From contig NC_090178.1 in NCBI RefSeq assembly GCF_024679245.1, positions 3,903,202-3,967,201 of the forward strand: a stretch of 64,000 bases of DNA, written 5' to 3'. The position numbers and the translations under genes were made by a program. Within the stretch, counting starts at the first letter, position 1; each line of letters opens with the position of its first letter. The DNA is from Pseudorasbora parva (Eukaryota; Chordata; Actinopteri; Cypriniformes; Gobionidae). Shown piece after piece: positions 47,966 to 60,900 of this stretch. The notes below the pieces were generated by a model. The model was not told where the DNA came from. It was given only the letters and a program-made list of their open reading frames with translations, and ran no database searches.

Positions 47966-48394
47966 TGTAACGGATTCACAGAGGCAGGATTCAATTGCAA
48001 GTAACTCTGTTTAATGACAGAAGTGTCACAGAAGCCAAAACTCAGAACACAGAAGAAGTCCGGATAAGACGGAGCAGTGAGAGAGACTCTGTTGGCGACA
48101 CAGGCAGGCTGTGAGCAGCAGTGACTCGGGAGCGCGGTTGAGGTAATCCGGGAAGGGATCCAGCGTTTCACGGAAGGGGGAAACGACAACCAACACGGAG
48201 ACACAAGGGGAACATCCAACAACGCTCTGACAAAGACAAGAGAGAAACAGAGAGACTAAATAGGGTGAAGGTGATGAGTTGCAGCTGGTGCAGGTGATCA
48301 GCCACAGGTGCGTGATGAGCCAATCCCAGGCTCCGCCCTCACCTACATTCAACACGCACCCAAGAGTGAGACAGGGAATCCATGAACCGTGACA
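47966..48394 (-). repeat. 5' LTR of sushi-like element
   Basis: U3 contains an inverted CCAAT box (GGATTGGCTC) and TATTTAG. R starts at the self-primer sequence. An ATTAAA polyadenylation signal lies at 48015-48010. Identical by eye to 43258-43686. Confidence 0.95.
48221..48262 (-). promoter_or_regulatory. TATA-like box and predicted RNA start in the 5' LTR
   Basis: TATTTAG (48262-48256, minus strand) lies 31 nt upstream of GTCAGAGCGTT (48231-48221). The spacing puts transcription start at the first base of the self-primer, as the mechanism requires. Confidence 0.75.
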
Positions 48395-48431
48395 AATACA
48401 TATAAATAGAATTATCTGACTAGTTATATTT

Positions 48432-49377
48432 TAGAGAACCTTTTAGGATGAAGCGATTCACTAGAATGATTCAGACTCTCCATTTGAGAGAGAGAACCTT
48501 TTAGGGTGAAGCGATTCTCTAGAATGATTCAGACTCTCCAGTTGAGAGAGAGAACCTTTTAGGGTGAAGCGATTCTCTAGAATGATTCAGACTCTCCATT
48601 TGAGAGAGAGAACCTTTTAGGGTGAAGCGATTCTCTAGAATGATTCAGACTCTCCAGTTGAGAGAGAGAACCTTTTAGGGTGAAGCGATTCTCTAGAATG
48701 ATTCAGACTCTCCAGTGGAGAGAGAGAACCTTTTAGGGTGAAGCGATTCTCTAGAATGATTCAGACTCTCCAGTGGAGAGAGAGAACCTTTTAGGGTGAA
48801 GCGATTCTCTAGAATGATTCAGACTTTCCAGTGGAGAGAGAGAACCTTTTAGGGTGAAGCGATTCTCTAGAATGATTCAGACTCTCCAGTTGAGAGAGAG
48901 AACCTTTTAGGGTGAAGCGATTCTCTAGAATGATTCAGACTCTCCAGTTGAGAGAGAGAACCTTTTAGGGTGAAGCGATTCTCTAGAATGATTCAGACTC
49001 TCCAGTTGAGAGAGAGAACCTTTTAGGGTGAAGCGATTCTCTAGAATGATTCAGACTCTCCAGTTGAGAGAGAGAACCTTTTAGCGTGAAGCGATTCACT
49101 AGAATGATTCAGACTCTCCAGTTAAGAGAGAGAACCTTTTAGGATGAAGCGATTCACTAGAATGATTCAGACTCTCCAGTTAAGAGAGAGAACCTTTTAG
49201 GATGAAGCGATTCACTAGAATGATTCAGACTCTCCAGTTAAGAGAGAGAACCTTTTAGGATGAAGCGATTCACTAGAATGATTCAGACTCTCCAGTTAAG
49301 AGAGAGAACCTTTTAGGATGAAGCTAGTATGATTCAGACTCTAGAATGATTCAGACTCTCCAGTTGAGAGAGAGAAC
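48432..49377. repeat. 58-bp minisatellite, array B
   Basis: About 16 copies of the array A unit. Most middle copies share the variant GGGTGAAGCGATTCTCTAG, while outer copies keep the GATGAAGCGATTCACTAG form. This suggests local amplification of one variant. Confidence 0.95.
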
Positions 49378-50307
49378 CATAGATATCCATAATAAGGACT
49401 AGATATCTTATGGCGGAGTTACCATCGTCATCACCGGCGGCCATCTTGTCACAGGCAAGCTTTCTGTCGGGCTCTGTGGAACCTGATGTAAGATGAGTGA
49501 TCTGTACGAACATAAATACTCTTTTCTCTCTGAAATCTTGACGGATTTACAAATGGTTCGGTTTCTTACAAACGTTATTAACATGGCTACAAATTTGGAT
49601 GCTTTAACACGTTGAAATTGCAGCTTTTCGTTTCGATAAACGACTTAATCGTGCAGCTTGTGTATCACGGCTAACTTACACGTTATCAAGGGGGCGGAGA
49701 TCGCAATCGAGCTGTTCAATTATATAGGTTTTATTGACACCAATAACGATTTTATGACAACCAATCTTTAGTTAAAATAAACTTAGTTTGCATGTTTTTT
49801 TTTGTTTAATTTTTTTTTAAAATACAAATTATTTTATTATAATAGTGATATTCTTATTATAAAAGCGTATATATATAGCTATAGCTAGCTCTGGAAAAAA
49901 ATTCAGAGCTGTATATGTGTATAAATATATATAATTTCTCATGTTGCCATTCGGTACACAGTTTTAGTAGCCTATATATTGATTTAACATAAATACCTTG
50001 TGTGTATGTATATTCATTGCACCCATCTGTTCTGTTCAATGTTACTTTCATATTGAAGTCCATGGTTATAATTATTCATAAGTATGTAGTGTCATAACTA
50101 CATATCTGACATTTATAACAAACGAAACTCAGTTGAAAATCAGTTGAAAATTGAGCAAGTTATGGTTATTTAAAACTACATGCACCATTAAAACACTGTT
50201 ACGAGTGAGCGAGCTGCCTGTGACAAGATGGCCGCTAGTTACGGACGCCGACCTCCATTGGCCAACAGCGCGCACGAGACATCTAGCCTTTATTATGGAT
50301 ATCTATG
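49378..50307. mobile_element. hAT-type element inserted in the minisatellite
   Basis: Inverted ends CATAGATATCCATAATAAGG and, from the right on the other strand, CATAGATATCCATAATAAAG. The 8-bp repeat GAGAGAAC flanks it at 49370-49377 and 50308-50315. It is 930 bp long without transposase. Subterminal GGCCATCTTGTCACAGGCA and its inverted partner (CTGTGACAAGATGGCC) extend the symmetry. Confidence 0.88.
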
Positions 50308-50436
50308 GAGAGAACCTTTTAGGATAAAGCTAGAATGATTCAGACTCTCCAGTTGAGAGAGAGAACCTTTTAGGATGAATCAATTCACTAGAATGATTCA
50401 GACTCTCCAGTTGAGAGAGAGAACCTTTCAGGAAGC
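50308..50436. repeat. 58-bp minisatellite, array C
   Basis: About two further units that continue array B across the hAT insertion. Confidence 0.88.
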
Positions 50437-50651
50437 TTATGAATCTTATGCAGCATGTTTATTGCTTGGAAGTTCAATCCAGTTTAGCTGTACATAGGCC
50501 TATTTTATTTATCTATAACATGCCATGCACAAATCAGTGGGCGTGGCTACAGAATCAGGCGTTCGTCGTCTTCAGTTAAGCCGGTGTTTCATCACACTCT
50601 GACGTCACAGGGATGCACATTCACAGATTGATCGTTTACTGAGCAAGCTGT

Positions 50652-50899
50652 CAATAAAAGTCTTTGACTAATAAGAAAGTTTTCAGCTGCAAAATGTACA
50701 GGATATTCTTATATTACCATGACCTTTTACATATCAAAACCTCAAGGGAAAGTTGATTTCTCAATTCATCACCCCAATTGAGAAATCAACTTTCCCATGA
50801 GATTTTGATATATAAAAGGTCATGGTAATATAAGATTATCCTGTAAGTTTCAGAGCTGAAAACTTTCTTATTAGTCAAAGAAAAGCTTTTATAGACACC
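50652..50899. repeat. Near-perfect hairpin with 9-nt loop
   Basis: Two arms of about 115-120 bp: 'ttgactaataagaaagtttt' at the left and its inverse near 50870 at the right. They meet around CATCACCCC (50767-50775). Each arm equals the element segment at 25057-25195. This is two element ends joined head to head. Confidence 0.85.
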
Positions 50900-50937
50900 A
50901 GGCCGAGCAAACGGTCCTGTGCTTCATACTGACGTCA
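50886..50937 (-). promoter_or_regulatory. CRE plus TATA next to GC-box array
   Basis: On the minus strand the order is GC-box array, then a perfect CRE TGACGTCA (50937-50930), then TATAAAAG (50893-50886). In the sister locus at 25 kb the CRE segment is absent. Promoter activity is inferred only. Confidence 0.45.
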
Positions 50938-50970
50938 GTGCGCGACGAAACACACACCTCTCCAGCGCCT

Positions 50971-51330
50971 CTAATCCAGTAGCCCTGCCCACCGACTCAT
51001 CTAATCCAGTAGCCCCGCCCACCAACTCATCTAATCCAGTAGCCCCGCCCACCGACTCGTCTAATCCAGTAGCCCCGCCCACCGACTCATCTAATCCAGT
51101 AGCCCCGCCCACCGACTCAGCTAATCCTGTAGCCCCGCCCACCGACTCATCTAATCCTGTAGCCCCGCCCACCGACTCATCTAATCCTGTAGCCCCGCCC
51201 ACCGACTCATCTAATCCAGTAGCCCCGCCCACCGACTCATCTAATCCAGTAGCCCCGCCCACTGACTCATCTAATCCAGTAGCCCCGCCCACCGACTCAT
51301 CTAATCCAGTAGCCCCGCCCACCGACTCAT
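50971..51330 (-). repeat. 30-bp GC-box minisatellite (array 2)
   Basis: Exactly 12 units of 30 bp, the reverse complement of the 24521-25056 unit. GGGCGGGGC appears in nearly every unit on the minus strand. Apparent protein repeats in both directions are not believed. Confidence 0.95.
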
Positions 51331-52840
51331 GGGATCACGCAAGCCCAAAGCAATAAACATGCCAGAGAAGATAGCAAGACTGCGCTATTCCTGGTTGTGG
51401 AAGAATTTTGCTTATGTGTACGTGTCTAACAGAACATACCTCTAAGGACTCAGACATGTATGGGCCAGGGCTCGCAAATCCGACGTCCCAGGTAGGGCTG
51501 TGTGTTTTTCTGATGGGCTACCAAAACGGAAGCCTGGCCGATGAATCTCATAATATTCCATTCTTGTTCTGCTGTTCTCTCTCTCTTGACATGACATTTG
51601 AAGGGCGCGCTCGCGCACGTGTATGTGTGCGCGTGCGGTTTGCACTTATATCGAAGGATCGTGCGGGTTATGTAATACTTCTACTTCTATTATACATAAA
51701 AAAAGAATACAGAGCACTTTCATGAGCATAAGAAGTCCAGGGTCCTCTACAAAGGTGAATGGCAGGTCACTCATTGCGATCATTTGTGCTATATTGGCTG
51801 TGAAGTCATGTGCCTTCGCGCTGTCACTATCTTGTTTAATAAAGACGTACTTGAATCAGTCCGTTTGCCGCTTTCAAATAATCTCTCCCTCATGTGAACT
51901 GAATTTACAGAGACATAGATATGACAGCGGAGCTGAAGCTCATTAAATATGCAAATCTTATCCAATCCTAGCCGTGGGCGTTTACTTCCAACTCTCCAGT
52001 GACACGCCCATCAAAACCCAGCGTTCAGAAGAGAGCCTCAAAACCTGTGTAGAAAATAGCCTATTACTTATTAGTTATGATGTTTTTGAATTTAAAAACC
52101 ACACGAACGTCATTAGTTGACCTCAGACAACAGTATTAAAAAATAAAAAAAAAAGCCAGTTCAGACACCTTTAATGATATATTGAACTAACTGCTGAACT
52201 AAAACGGTCCCGTGGTTTTCATTTCAGAAATATGGTCACAACATCCTGCCAAGTTAAGAGACTGTTTGAGAATGTTTATAATTTAAGAGGTAACTTTATA
52301 GGTGGCAAAGTGGGAATATGACAACTACAGAAGGTGTGGGGGAAAATATTCCAGAGATGGAACAAATGATCGCAGATGTGCATACCTTCCCGGAAAAAGT
52401 TCAGGAAGAAGCCACTTCTTTTGTCTTGGCTGTTTATCTTCTCCTCGGGTCCTTTTATAGCGATCCAACCATCCCAAAAAAAGCCTGTGACAGAACGAAC
52501 ACTCCTCGTATGTGCGTCTGGCAAACCTAGAGAAGCCAAAAATAAAAATGTTAATGATGATCATTTGGAACGTATAATAATGTGCAAGCATGTACACGAT
52601 TTTTCTTCTTCTAGTATTTTAGTATTTATCTGTCTCAAAAAGATATTTTTAAATATATATTTAAATGAATAAATATGAATACATTTATAAATATTAATTT
52701 AAATACATTTTAGGCAATACAATTTTATGATGTAAATATACGTTATTTTTATTTTCATTATGTTATTTTAATGCATCACATTCCTCCTTTAGCTTATAAA
52801 TAATATGCATGAATGAATGCATATGCTGCTCTGTGTATTC
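51331..52840. other. Stretch without recognised gene
   Basis: 51950-52030 ('aaatatgcaaatcttatcc', 'acacgcccatcaaaac') looks like part of a dispersed element whose ends I cannot place. Overlapping frames at 52276-52672 on both strands are unassigned. Confidence 0.4.
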
Positions 52841-53092
52841 TGACACCTTTCTATCAGAACCAGCATTAACTTCTGGAGCAGTTTGAGCTCCAGTAGCTCG
52901 TCTGTTTGATCGGACCCCACGGGCCAGCCTTCGCTCCCCACGTGCATCAATGAGCCTTGGCCGCCCATGACCCTGTGGCCGGTTCTCCACTGTTCCTTCC
53001 TTGGAGCACTTTTGATAGATACTGACCACTGCAGACCGGGAACAGCCCACAAGAGCTGCAGTTCTGGAGATGTCGTCTAGCCATCACAATTG
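52841..53092 (-). pseudogene. Tc1-like transposase N-terminal fragment
   Basis: On the minus strand it reads G-C-S-R-S-A-V-V-S-I-Y-Q-K, then HGRPRLIDARGERRLARGV, then A-P-E-V-N-A-G-S-D-R-K-V-S-E-Y. This is the paired-like helix-turn-helix and GRPR linker that bind the transposon ends in Tc1 transposases. The frame breaks after V-S-E-Y, and the catalytic domain is absent. A MITE cluster begins at its right edge. It differs from the Tc1-like element at 36550-40303. Confidence 0.8.
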
Positions 53093-53321
53093 TACACTGT
53101 AAATAAACCCCGTAAAAATAGGGCACAATGTACTGTATAAATATAAAGGAATTTTCCGTATTGTTTTTTTACAGGTATTTTACCTGTATTTTTAATGACA
53201 CATTGCATTAGTTTGTGTTTTGAGGGTTAACCGAAATTTCCGTAAAATTACTGCACTGTAAAAAATTATTGTTGGTTTTTGTTGGTTTAACTTAAAAAAG
53301 TAAGTAACTTAGTTGCCTTAA

Positions 53322-54119
53322 AGGGGTACTTCAGCGCTGGGAAGATGAATCTGTATTTAATCTGGGTCATCAATGCAGTAGAAATGTGAAATTATTTTTG
53401 AATTTGGTGTCTTCTAGACTGAGAAAAGATAGAAAATGTATTTTTGTCCCATGGGGATGAAAGACTACAATTCCCAGAATGCTTCGCTGCCCCGTGAGGC
53501 CATTCCCAACACCACCAACTTGATTACTGTGACTGAGTTAGAGAACAGAGAAGACCCTGAAATTAAAAACTAAATGTGTGTGTTTAATATAATAAGTGAG
53601 TGACCGCGCGAGTGTCACAGCACTGAGCACTGACTGCAGGAGTGAGATAAATGAGCTGATGAGCTCTCGTGATGAGAGCTGAGGTAATCGCGACTACACT
53701 CGCGGCATACATTCACAACACGAGTTCAGTCTGGCGCGTTTCAGTTCATGCCTTTACAAGCTTAACTTTCATTGAAATTAATTTGAGAAGTTAAAAGACT
53801 TACATTGCTCACCATAGCTCCGTTTAAATGAGTGCCTGCAGCTACGAGCTGAGCTGTGAGTGTGATCTCCATCCCCCATGCCCGGGTTCAAAACATGCGG
53901 AAAAGGCTCCCTCTGCTGGCTGTAGTCTTTAGCCTTTGGGCAAACATTCCTCCTATAATGCAAAAATCGTCAATTTGCATCATAGGAGGAATTTTTCCAG
54001 AAATAAAATGCATAAATCTCTTGTCTCAGGGGGATATGAGGGGGGAAAGCACAATCATTTGAATATACTCCAGGGTTTCTACTAATACAAAGCCATATGC
54101 TAATCGCTGAAGTAACCCT
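53322..54119. mobile_element. Inner TTAA-target MITE
   Basis: AGGGGTACTTCAGCG at the left and, from the right on the other strand, AGGGTTACTTCAGCG, inside TTAA duplications (53318-53321 and 54120-54123). It carries a ZNF143-type motif at 53464-53482. 798 bp, no transposase. Confidence 0.8.
53464..53482 (+). promoter_or_regulatory. ZNF143/THAP11-type motif inside a MITE
   Basis: ACTACAATTCCCAGAATGC matches the known SBS motif ACTACAATTCCCAGMAKGC bound by ZNF143 and THAP11. Whether it is bound in this fish is unknown. Confidence 0.6.
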
Positions 54120-54502
54120 TTAACATTTTGAGTTTATTGAAATTTGAGTTGATACAATAAAGGAAATTTGTTTAATAAATAGAAATTTAAAATATGATTG
54201 TATCTAAACCACATTAAAAAATTGATAAATCATGAAAATAGCACTATTTGGCATGTTTCACAGTATCATCAGAAATAAAACACACACAATTACCCAATAT
54301 GCTTACAAAATCTTTTAATAATATTTTAATAAAGGTTGTCGAATCTCAAAAAATGTTCATTGTATTAACTTAAAAATTTAATTTCAGTGAACTCAAAATT
54401 TTAAGGCAACCACGTAACTTTTTTTCTAAATAATTTTTTACAGTGTGGATAATGTACTGGCAGAAAATTACTACATTTTCCGTTTTTATTTTTTACAGTG
54501 TA

Positions 54503-55870
54503 TGTAAGATGCGATTAGTCGATTTGACTAGATGGCTGATGGCCGGACATACTTACAATATACTGTATATAAATAGCAAAAACTATTGTTCATTAAATTA
54601 AACATTTCTAAACAATAAATAACTGAAGCATGTGCTCTGAATGCTTTTATTTAGAAATGCAGTTGAAGTGCAAATCAATTATTTTTCCATTGTGTATTTG
54701 CACAATGCAGAGCACAAAGCATTCTCACAAACTGTCCTTCTGTTAAGAGCACAGACGCTCTGAGGTCAATTATCTGCAGTCTCTGCTATCTCTCAGACGG
54801 GCTCCGGGACAGATAATCAATGAGTGCTCCTGTCACCCACTGCTATCTGCAGAGCACAATCCGAAGATTTAGGGACAAGAATAACTTGTTTTTTTTTTCT
54901 TTAAGCTGATTGCAGTGAACTGACACACGAATCCCAGCCCCTCTTTTACCTTTCACTTCATCCTGATCCTGCCCGGGCCCGAAACATCTGCATGACCCGA
55001 GGGTGAGGTAGGACCAACACTCCCGTCGCCCTGGGAAATGAAGAGCAGACAAGTATCTCCAATCAGTCCCATCCATCTATCAGCTTCGGATCAACTCAAG
55101 GTCGAGATCAGACAGTACTTACTTTTAAGACGATAGGGACGATAAGGCCTGCTGGCGCTCGCTGTGCACTTCCTAAGGCTAAAGCGATCCTGCCCAGTAT
55201 CACCATTAAAACTAGAACCAAAAAGAATTTATAGCCTAAATGCCATGGAAGAACTATTTATTACAAGCAGAGAGTTTTAGTGACTGTATATACATACGTT
55301 TAAAAGTTAAGGGTTTTTGAAAGAAGTCTCTTCTGCTCACTGCTGCATTCATTTGATCAAAAATACAGTAATATTGTAAAAATAAAATAAAAATTAGAGT
55401 CACAAACAATGTAATTTGTTCCTGTGATCGAAGCTGAATTTTTAGCATCATTACTCCAGTCCTCAGTGTCACATGACCCCAAAAGTACAGCATTTATTGT
55501 AAATTGAAATGTTTTGCCACATTATAAATGTCTTTACTGACACTTTTGATCAATTTAGTCCACGCTCAATAAAAGTATTTTTAAAAACTCTTTTGAATAT
55601 GATAAATATATCAAATATATATAATATTAAATATATACACACAAGCCAAAACATTATATACATATGCTGCCAAACCATTAATCACATCCAAAATAAAAGT
55701 TTGTGTTTACATTGTGTGTAATTATTATGTATATTTTAATACACGCATGCATATATTTAAGACATTTTTGTTATATTCACATAAAATATTTAAATGCATA
55801 ATATAAATTATATGACATATATAGCCTACAGTATATACCGAAAATATTTCTTAAATGTATATAATTATAC
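54503..55870. other. Apparently single-copy stretch
   Basis: 54700-55150 is balanced in composition with paired 'ctatctgcagagcaca' and 'attatctgcagtctctg' segments. It could be conserved non-coding DNA. No exon is evident. Confidence 0.4.
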
Positions 55871-55872
55871 AC

Positions 55873-55957
55873 TATACAGCTCTGGAAAAAATTAAGAGAC
55901 CACTTAACATTGAGAAATCAAATGATTGAGTCTCTCAATTTTTTCCAGAGCTATATA
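55873..55957. mobile_element. Mini palindromic Tc1/mariner MITE
   Basis: TACAGCTCTGGAAAAAATTA at the left and AATTTTTTCCAGAGCTATA at the right form an 85-bp hairpin with TA at each side. A still shorter version ('agctctggaaaaaaattcag') is inside the hAT element near 49889. Confidence 0.75.
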
Positions 55958-56287
55958 TATAAAAATATACACTGTTGGATGTAATTAATTACTAATCAAT
56001 AATTACTGTAATTGAATTACATTTCCCTTGTAAAAGTAAGAGATTACACCTAATTTCCCTGTAATTTAATTACAGTAACTTCTGATTCATTAAATACTGT
56101 ATAGATTGTACAATAATTCTATATAAAACAATAGTGGATTTGACGTCAAATTTTAATGTTAAAATGTATATTTTTAATGTAACCTCCGTTTATGGACCTT
56201 GGTTGGTTCAAGAATAATATATGCAATTGTATATGTATATTGTTTATTTGAAAGAATCAAAGGAGCAATTTTATGTCTATCCTTGTA

Positions 56288-56626
56288 CACTGTAAAAAAA
56301 ATAAGTTACCTGGTTGCCTTAAAATTTTGAGTTCATTGAAATTAAAAATTTGAGTTACACAATGAACATTTTTTGAGATTTGACAACCTTTATTAAAATA
56401 TTATTAAAATATTTTGTAAGCATATTGGGTAATTGTGTGTGTTTTATTTCTGATGAATCATGAATGATGATTCAAAAATGTTATGTGGTTCAGACACAAT
56501 AATATTTTGAGTTTCTATTTATTAAACAAATTTCCTTCTCCTTCAATAAACTCAAATTTTTAAGGCAACCAGGTTACTTACTTTTTTAAGTTAAACCAAC
56601 AAAAACCAAAAAAAGGTTTTACAGTG
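56288..56626. mobile_element. MITE (CACTGTAAAAAA family), uninterrupted
   Basis: CACTGTAAAAAAAATAAG to GGTTTTACAGTG, flanked by TA (56286-56287 and 56627-56628). An intact relative of 53254-54445 that shows the empty site for its inner insertion. Confidence 0.75.
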
Positions 56627-56663
56627 TAAACTTTTAGAGAGATGTAATTAGTAACTAGTATTA

Positions 56664-56669
<6 letters not shown>

Positions 56670-56746
<77 letters not shown>
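56670..56746. repeat. (AT)n microsatellite
   Basis: Pure TA/AT run at the centre of the foldback element. Confidence 0.97.
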
Positions 56747-56751
<5 letters not shown>

Positions 56752-57000
56752 AATTCATACTTTAAATATAGATGTTAAAACTCTCAATAAAATATTCTTA
56801 TATACATTCAGTGTTGGGTAAGTTACTGTAAAAAATACTAGCTACTAATTACATCTCTCTAGAAATGACTTATACAAGGATAGACATGAAATTGCTCCTT
56901 TGATTCTTTCAAATAAACAATATACATATACAATTACATATATTATTCTTGAACCGACCAAGGTCTGTAAACGGAGGTTACTTTAAAAATATACATTTTT

Positions 57001-58276
<1,276 letters not shown>

Positions 58277-58518
58277 TTAAGGCTGTGTGTCCACTAAAGC
58301 GTTTAACTAAAGACTCTTTGCTTGTTATGATACAGAATTTCGTGGAAGTAGTATTTCATTTCACAGAGTTTGTTTCTGTATTGTTTCTATATAAAAAATG
58401 CTGATACAATGTAAAATATTTGCTCTGGCTCTTGTTTTTTTGTTTGTTTTTTTATACTCTTTATTTGGCATTTTTCTTATTTTCAACACATAGAGAAACA
58501 AAGAACAAGGGGTAAAAG

Positions 58519-59056
58519 GTCCGCTTCCAAGCGAGGACAAACGTGGAGCAACGAGGAAGTGCCTCATCAATATTTGGTCAGACGAGCATGTTTTGAAAAT
58601 GTTAGAAGAAACACACAAAAAGCACACCTGGTTCTTCTCATCAAAGTTCCTGCGTTGCCCATTATTAGCAGGTACAGACGACAGAACTGCCGTCTCTTTT
58701 GCATAAGAGAGGCCCGTCTCTTTTCTGCACAACGGATGAAATCCTGCTGCTGTTTTGAATGTTTTGAACATTTTATGAGCTCTTCATGAGTTCTCAGCTG
58801 GTAAAAATAATGACATATGTACACGCATAAAATGATGGCGTGTAATCAGCACACAGCGCTGTTTTGAATGTCCGGTAAGCGAGCTTCTACGTCATATAAG
58901 CCGACCAATCAGGTTGTGACCGTCTCCCTGTGCCTTCGGTTCGGTAACTTTAGGTTCGCTGTTAAAAATGCCAGTGTGAACGCTAAGCGGACCAGGACTA
59001 TATGTTTTGTTTTTGTTTTTTGGTCCGGACCAAACGAACCGAACTATATGTGTGAA
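58519..59056. mobile_element. Harbinger-like non-autonomous element (copy 2, inverted)
   Basis: Reverse complement of about 6930-7477, with high similarity. It ends GAACTATATGTGTGAAC, where the next element inserts. Confidence 0.7.
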
Positions 59057-59057
59057 C

Positions 59058-59583
59058 CATAGACTGTAAAAAAATATGGACGTAGCGTCCGTGACGTCAC
59101 CCATAGGATTCTGATAAGCCGTTCTGAAGCTTAAAGTATGGCCGAGCTGGGCGTTGCCATCTTGTGAGCGAGTCAACGCGTGTCACTCCCGGATAACAGA
59201 AAATGGGCAAAAAGGCGGGATGTGCGCGGAGCTGAGGTGACGCAATAACTATAGACGGCGGATAAATGGCTATCCACTTGTAACCACGCCCTTAATTATG
59301 CAGAACCTTAAGGCTTTATATAACGGAAACGAATGAGTTATAAAAAAATTCACCCCCCTCAGAGTTGTCATGAAGATCAAAATTAGCCTTATAAGCCAAA
59401 ACCACAATTTGTACCAGGCTGTAAACATGTTTTTTTTCTGCTTTAAAGTTGAGAATTTTAACATGGGGCTCAATGAGATTCTGCTCCCTTCTGGAGCCTG
59501 TCCCTAGTGGCCAGTGGAGGAATTGCAGTTTACATTACTTCCGTATTGGCTTCAAGAGAGATCGCGGGAGGTTGCCGCTTGAT
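59058..59583. mobile_element. hAT-N type element, right-truncated
   Basis: Starts CATAGACTGTAAAAAAATAT followed by GGACGTAGCGTCCGTGACGT, a terminus I recognise from abundant fish hAT MITEs. GTGTGAAC at 59050-59057 would be its left 8-bp duplication. The right terminus is missing, and similarity fades around 59583. Confidence 0.6.
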
Positions 59584-59919
59584 TGTAACCCACGGCTGTT
59601 TAAGCCACAAGATGGCGCCAGCGTTAAGCATAGAAGTAGTACCGGTCAAGATAACTCGTAGTACCCGTATGAGTTTGTTATCTAGAAATATCATACCGCT
59701 GGAATGCCCGATTGACCAATCAGAATCAAGTATTTCACAGTGTAAAAATATATAATAACAAAATAAAAGTATTACAATTTTTCTGCTTCTTTATATAGAC
59801 GGCTCACAGATCACACAGGTAGGTACTTTTACTGTTGCTGTGTGTGCGCGTGCATGCATGTGTGTGGATGACCATGGTCAACCACCACCGAAGACCATTT
59901 CTGACCCAGGAAAAGCCCT

Positions 59920-60686
<767 letters not shown>

Positions 60687-60900
60687 ATATATATATATAT
60701 ATACAAATAAATAAAGTATTTGGTTTTACCCAAAGTTGGACATTTTTCAACTCTCAGCAAACGTGCAAAACGCAGAGTGCTCAGCATGAAATAGACGCTC
60801 AAGTGACTCGTTATTACACTCATGGTGTTTTAATAACGCTGCACTCCCATTGAAAACAATGTCAGCCGCGTAATACACTTTAGTGGACACACGGCCTTAG

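Larger units (their letters stand above)
43258..48394 (-). mobile_element. Intact sushi-like chromovirus (Ty3/gypsy), minus strand
   Basis: A 5137-bp element with two 429-bp LTRs that I find identical, flanked by the 5-bp duplication AATAC (43253-43257 and 48395-48399). The minus-strand order is 5' LTR (48394-47966), self-primer site, gag, pol with protease, RT, RNase H, integrase and chromodomain, polypurine tract, 3' LTR (43686-43258). Both reading frames are open. The C-terminal chromodomain and self-priming signals place it with the sushi-ichi/Tf1-type chromoviruses. It inserted between two blocks of the 58-bp minisatellite region and looks recent and potentially autonomous. Confidence 0.95.
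53254..54445. mobile_element. Middle MITE of the nest
   Basis: Ends CACTGTAAAAAATTATTG and TAATTTTTTACAGTG. An uninterrupted, inverted relative is at 56288-56626, sharing the 'cttaaaaaagtaag' and 'ggttgccttaa' segments. Confidence 0.72.
53095..54500. mobile_element. Outer MITE of a three-level nest (TA target)
   Basis: Ends CACTGTAAATAAACC and, at the right, TTTTTTACAGTG, with TA on both sides (53093-53094 and 54501-54502). Tc1/mariner-type MITE; contains the two elements below. Confidence 0.7.

Noticed and set aside
48432..49377. Regular 58-bp array considered as a CRISPR-like array
   Set aside because: Whole unit repeats with no unique spacers, in vertebrate DNA; it is a minisatellite.
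48432..49377. Heat-shock-element array from TTCTCTAGAATGATTC in each unit
   Set aside because: Spacing between TTC and GAA is four bases rather than the required two, so it does not match the HSE consensus.
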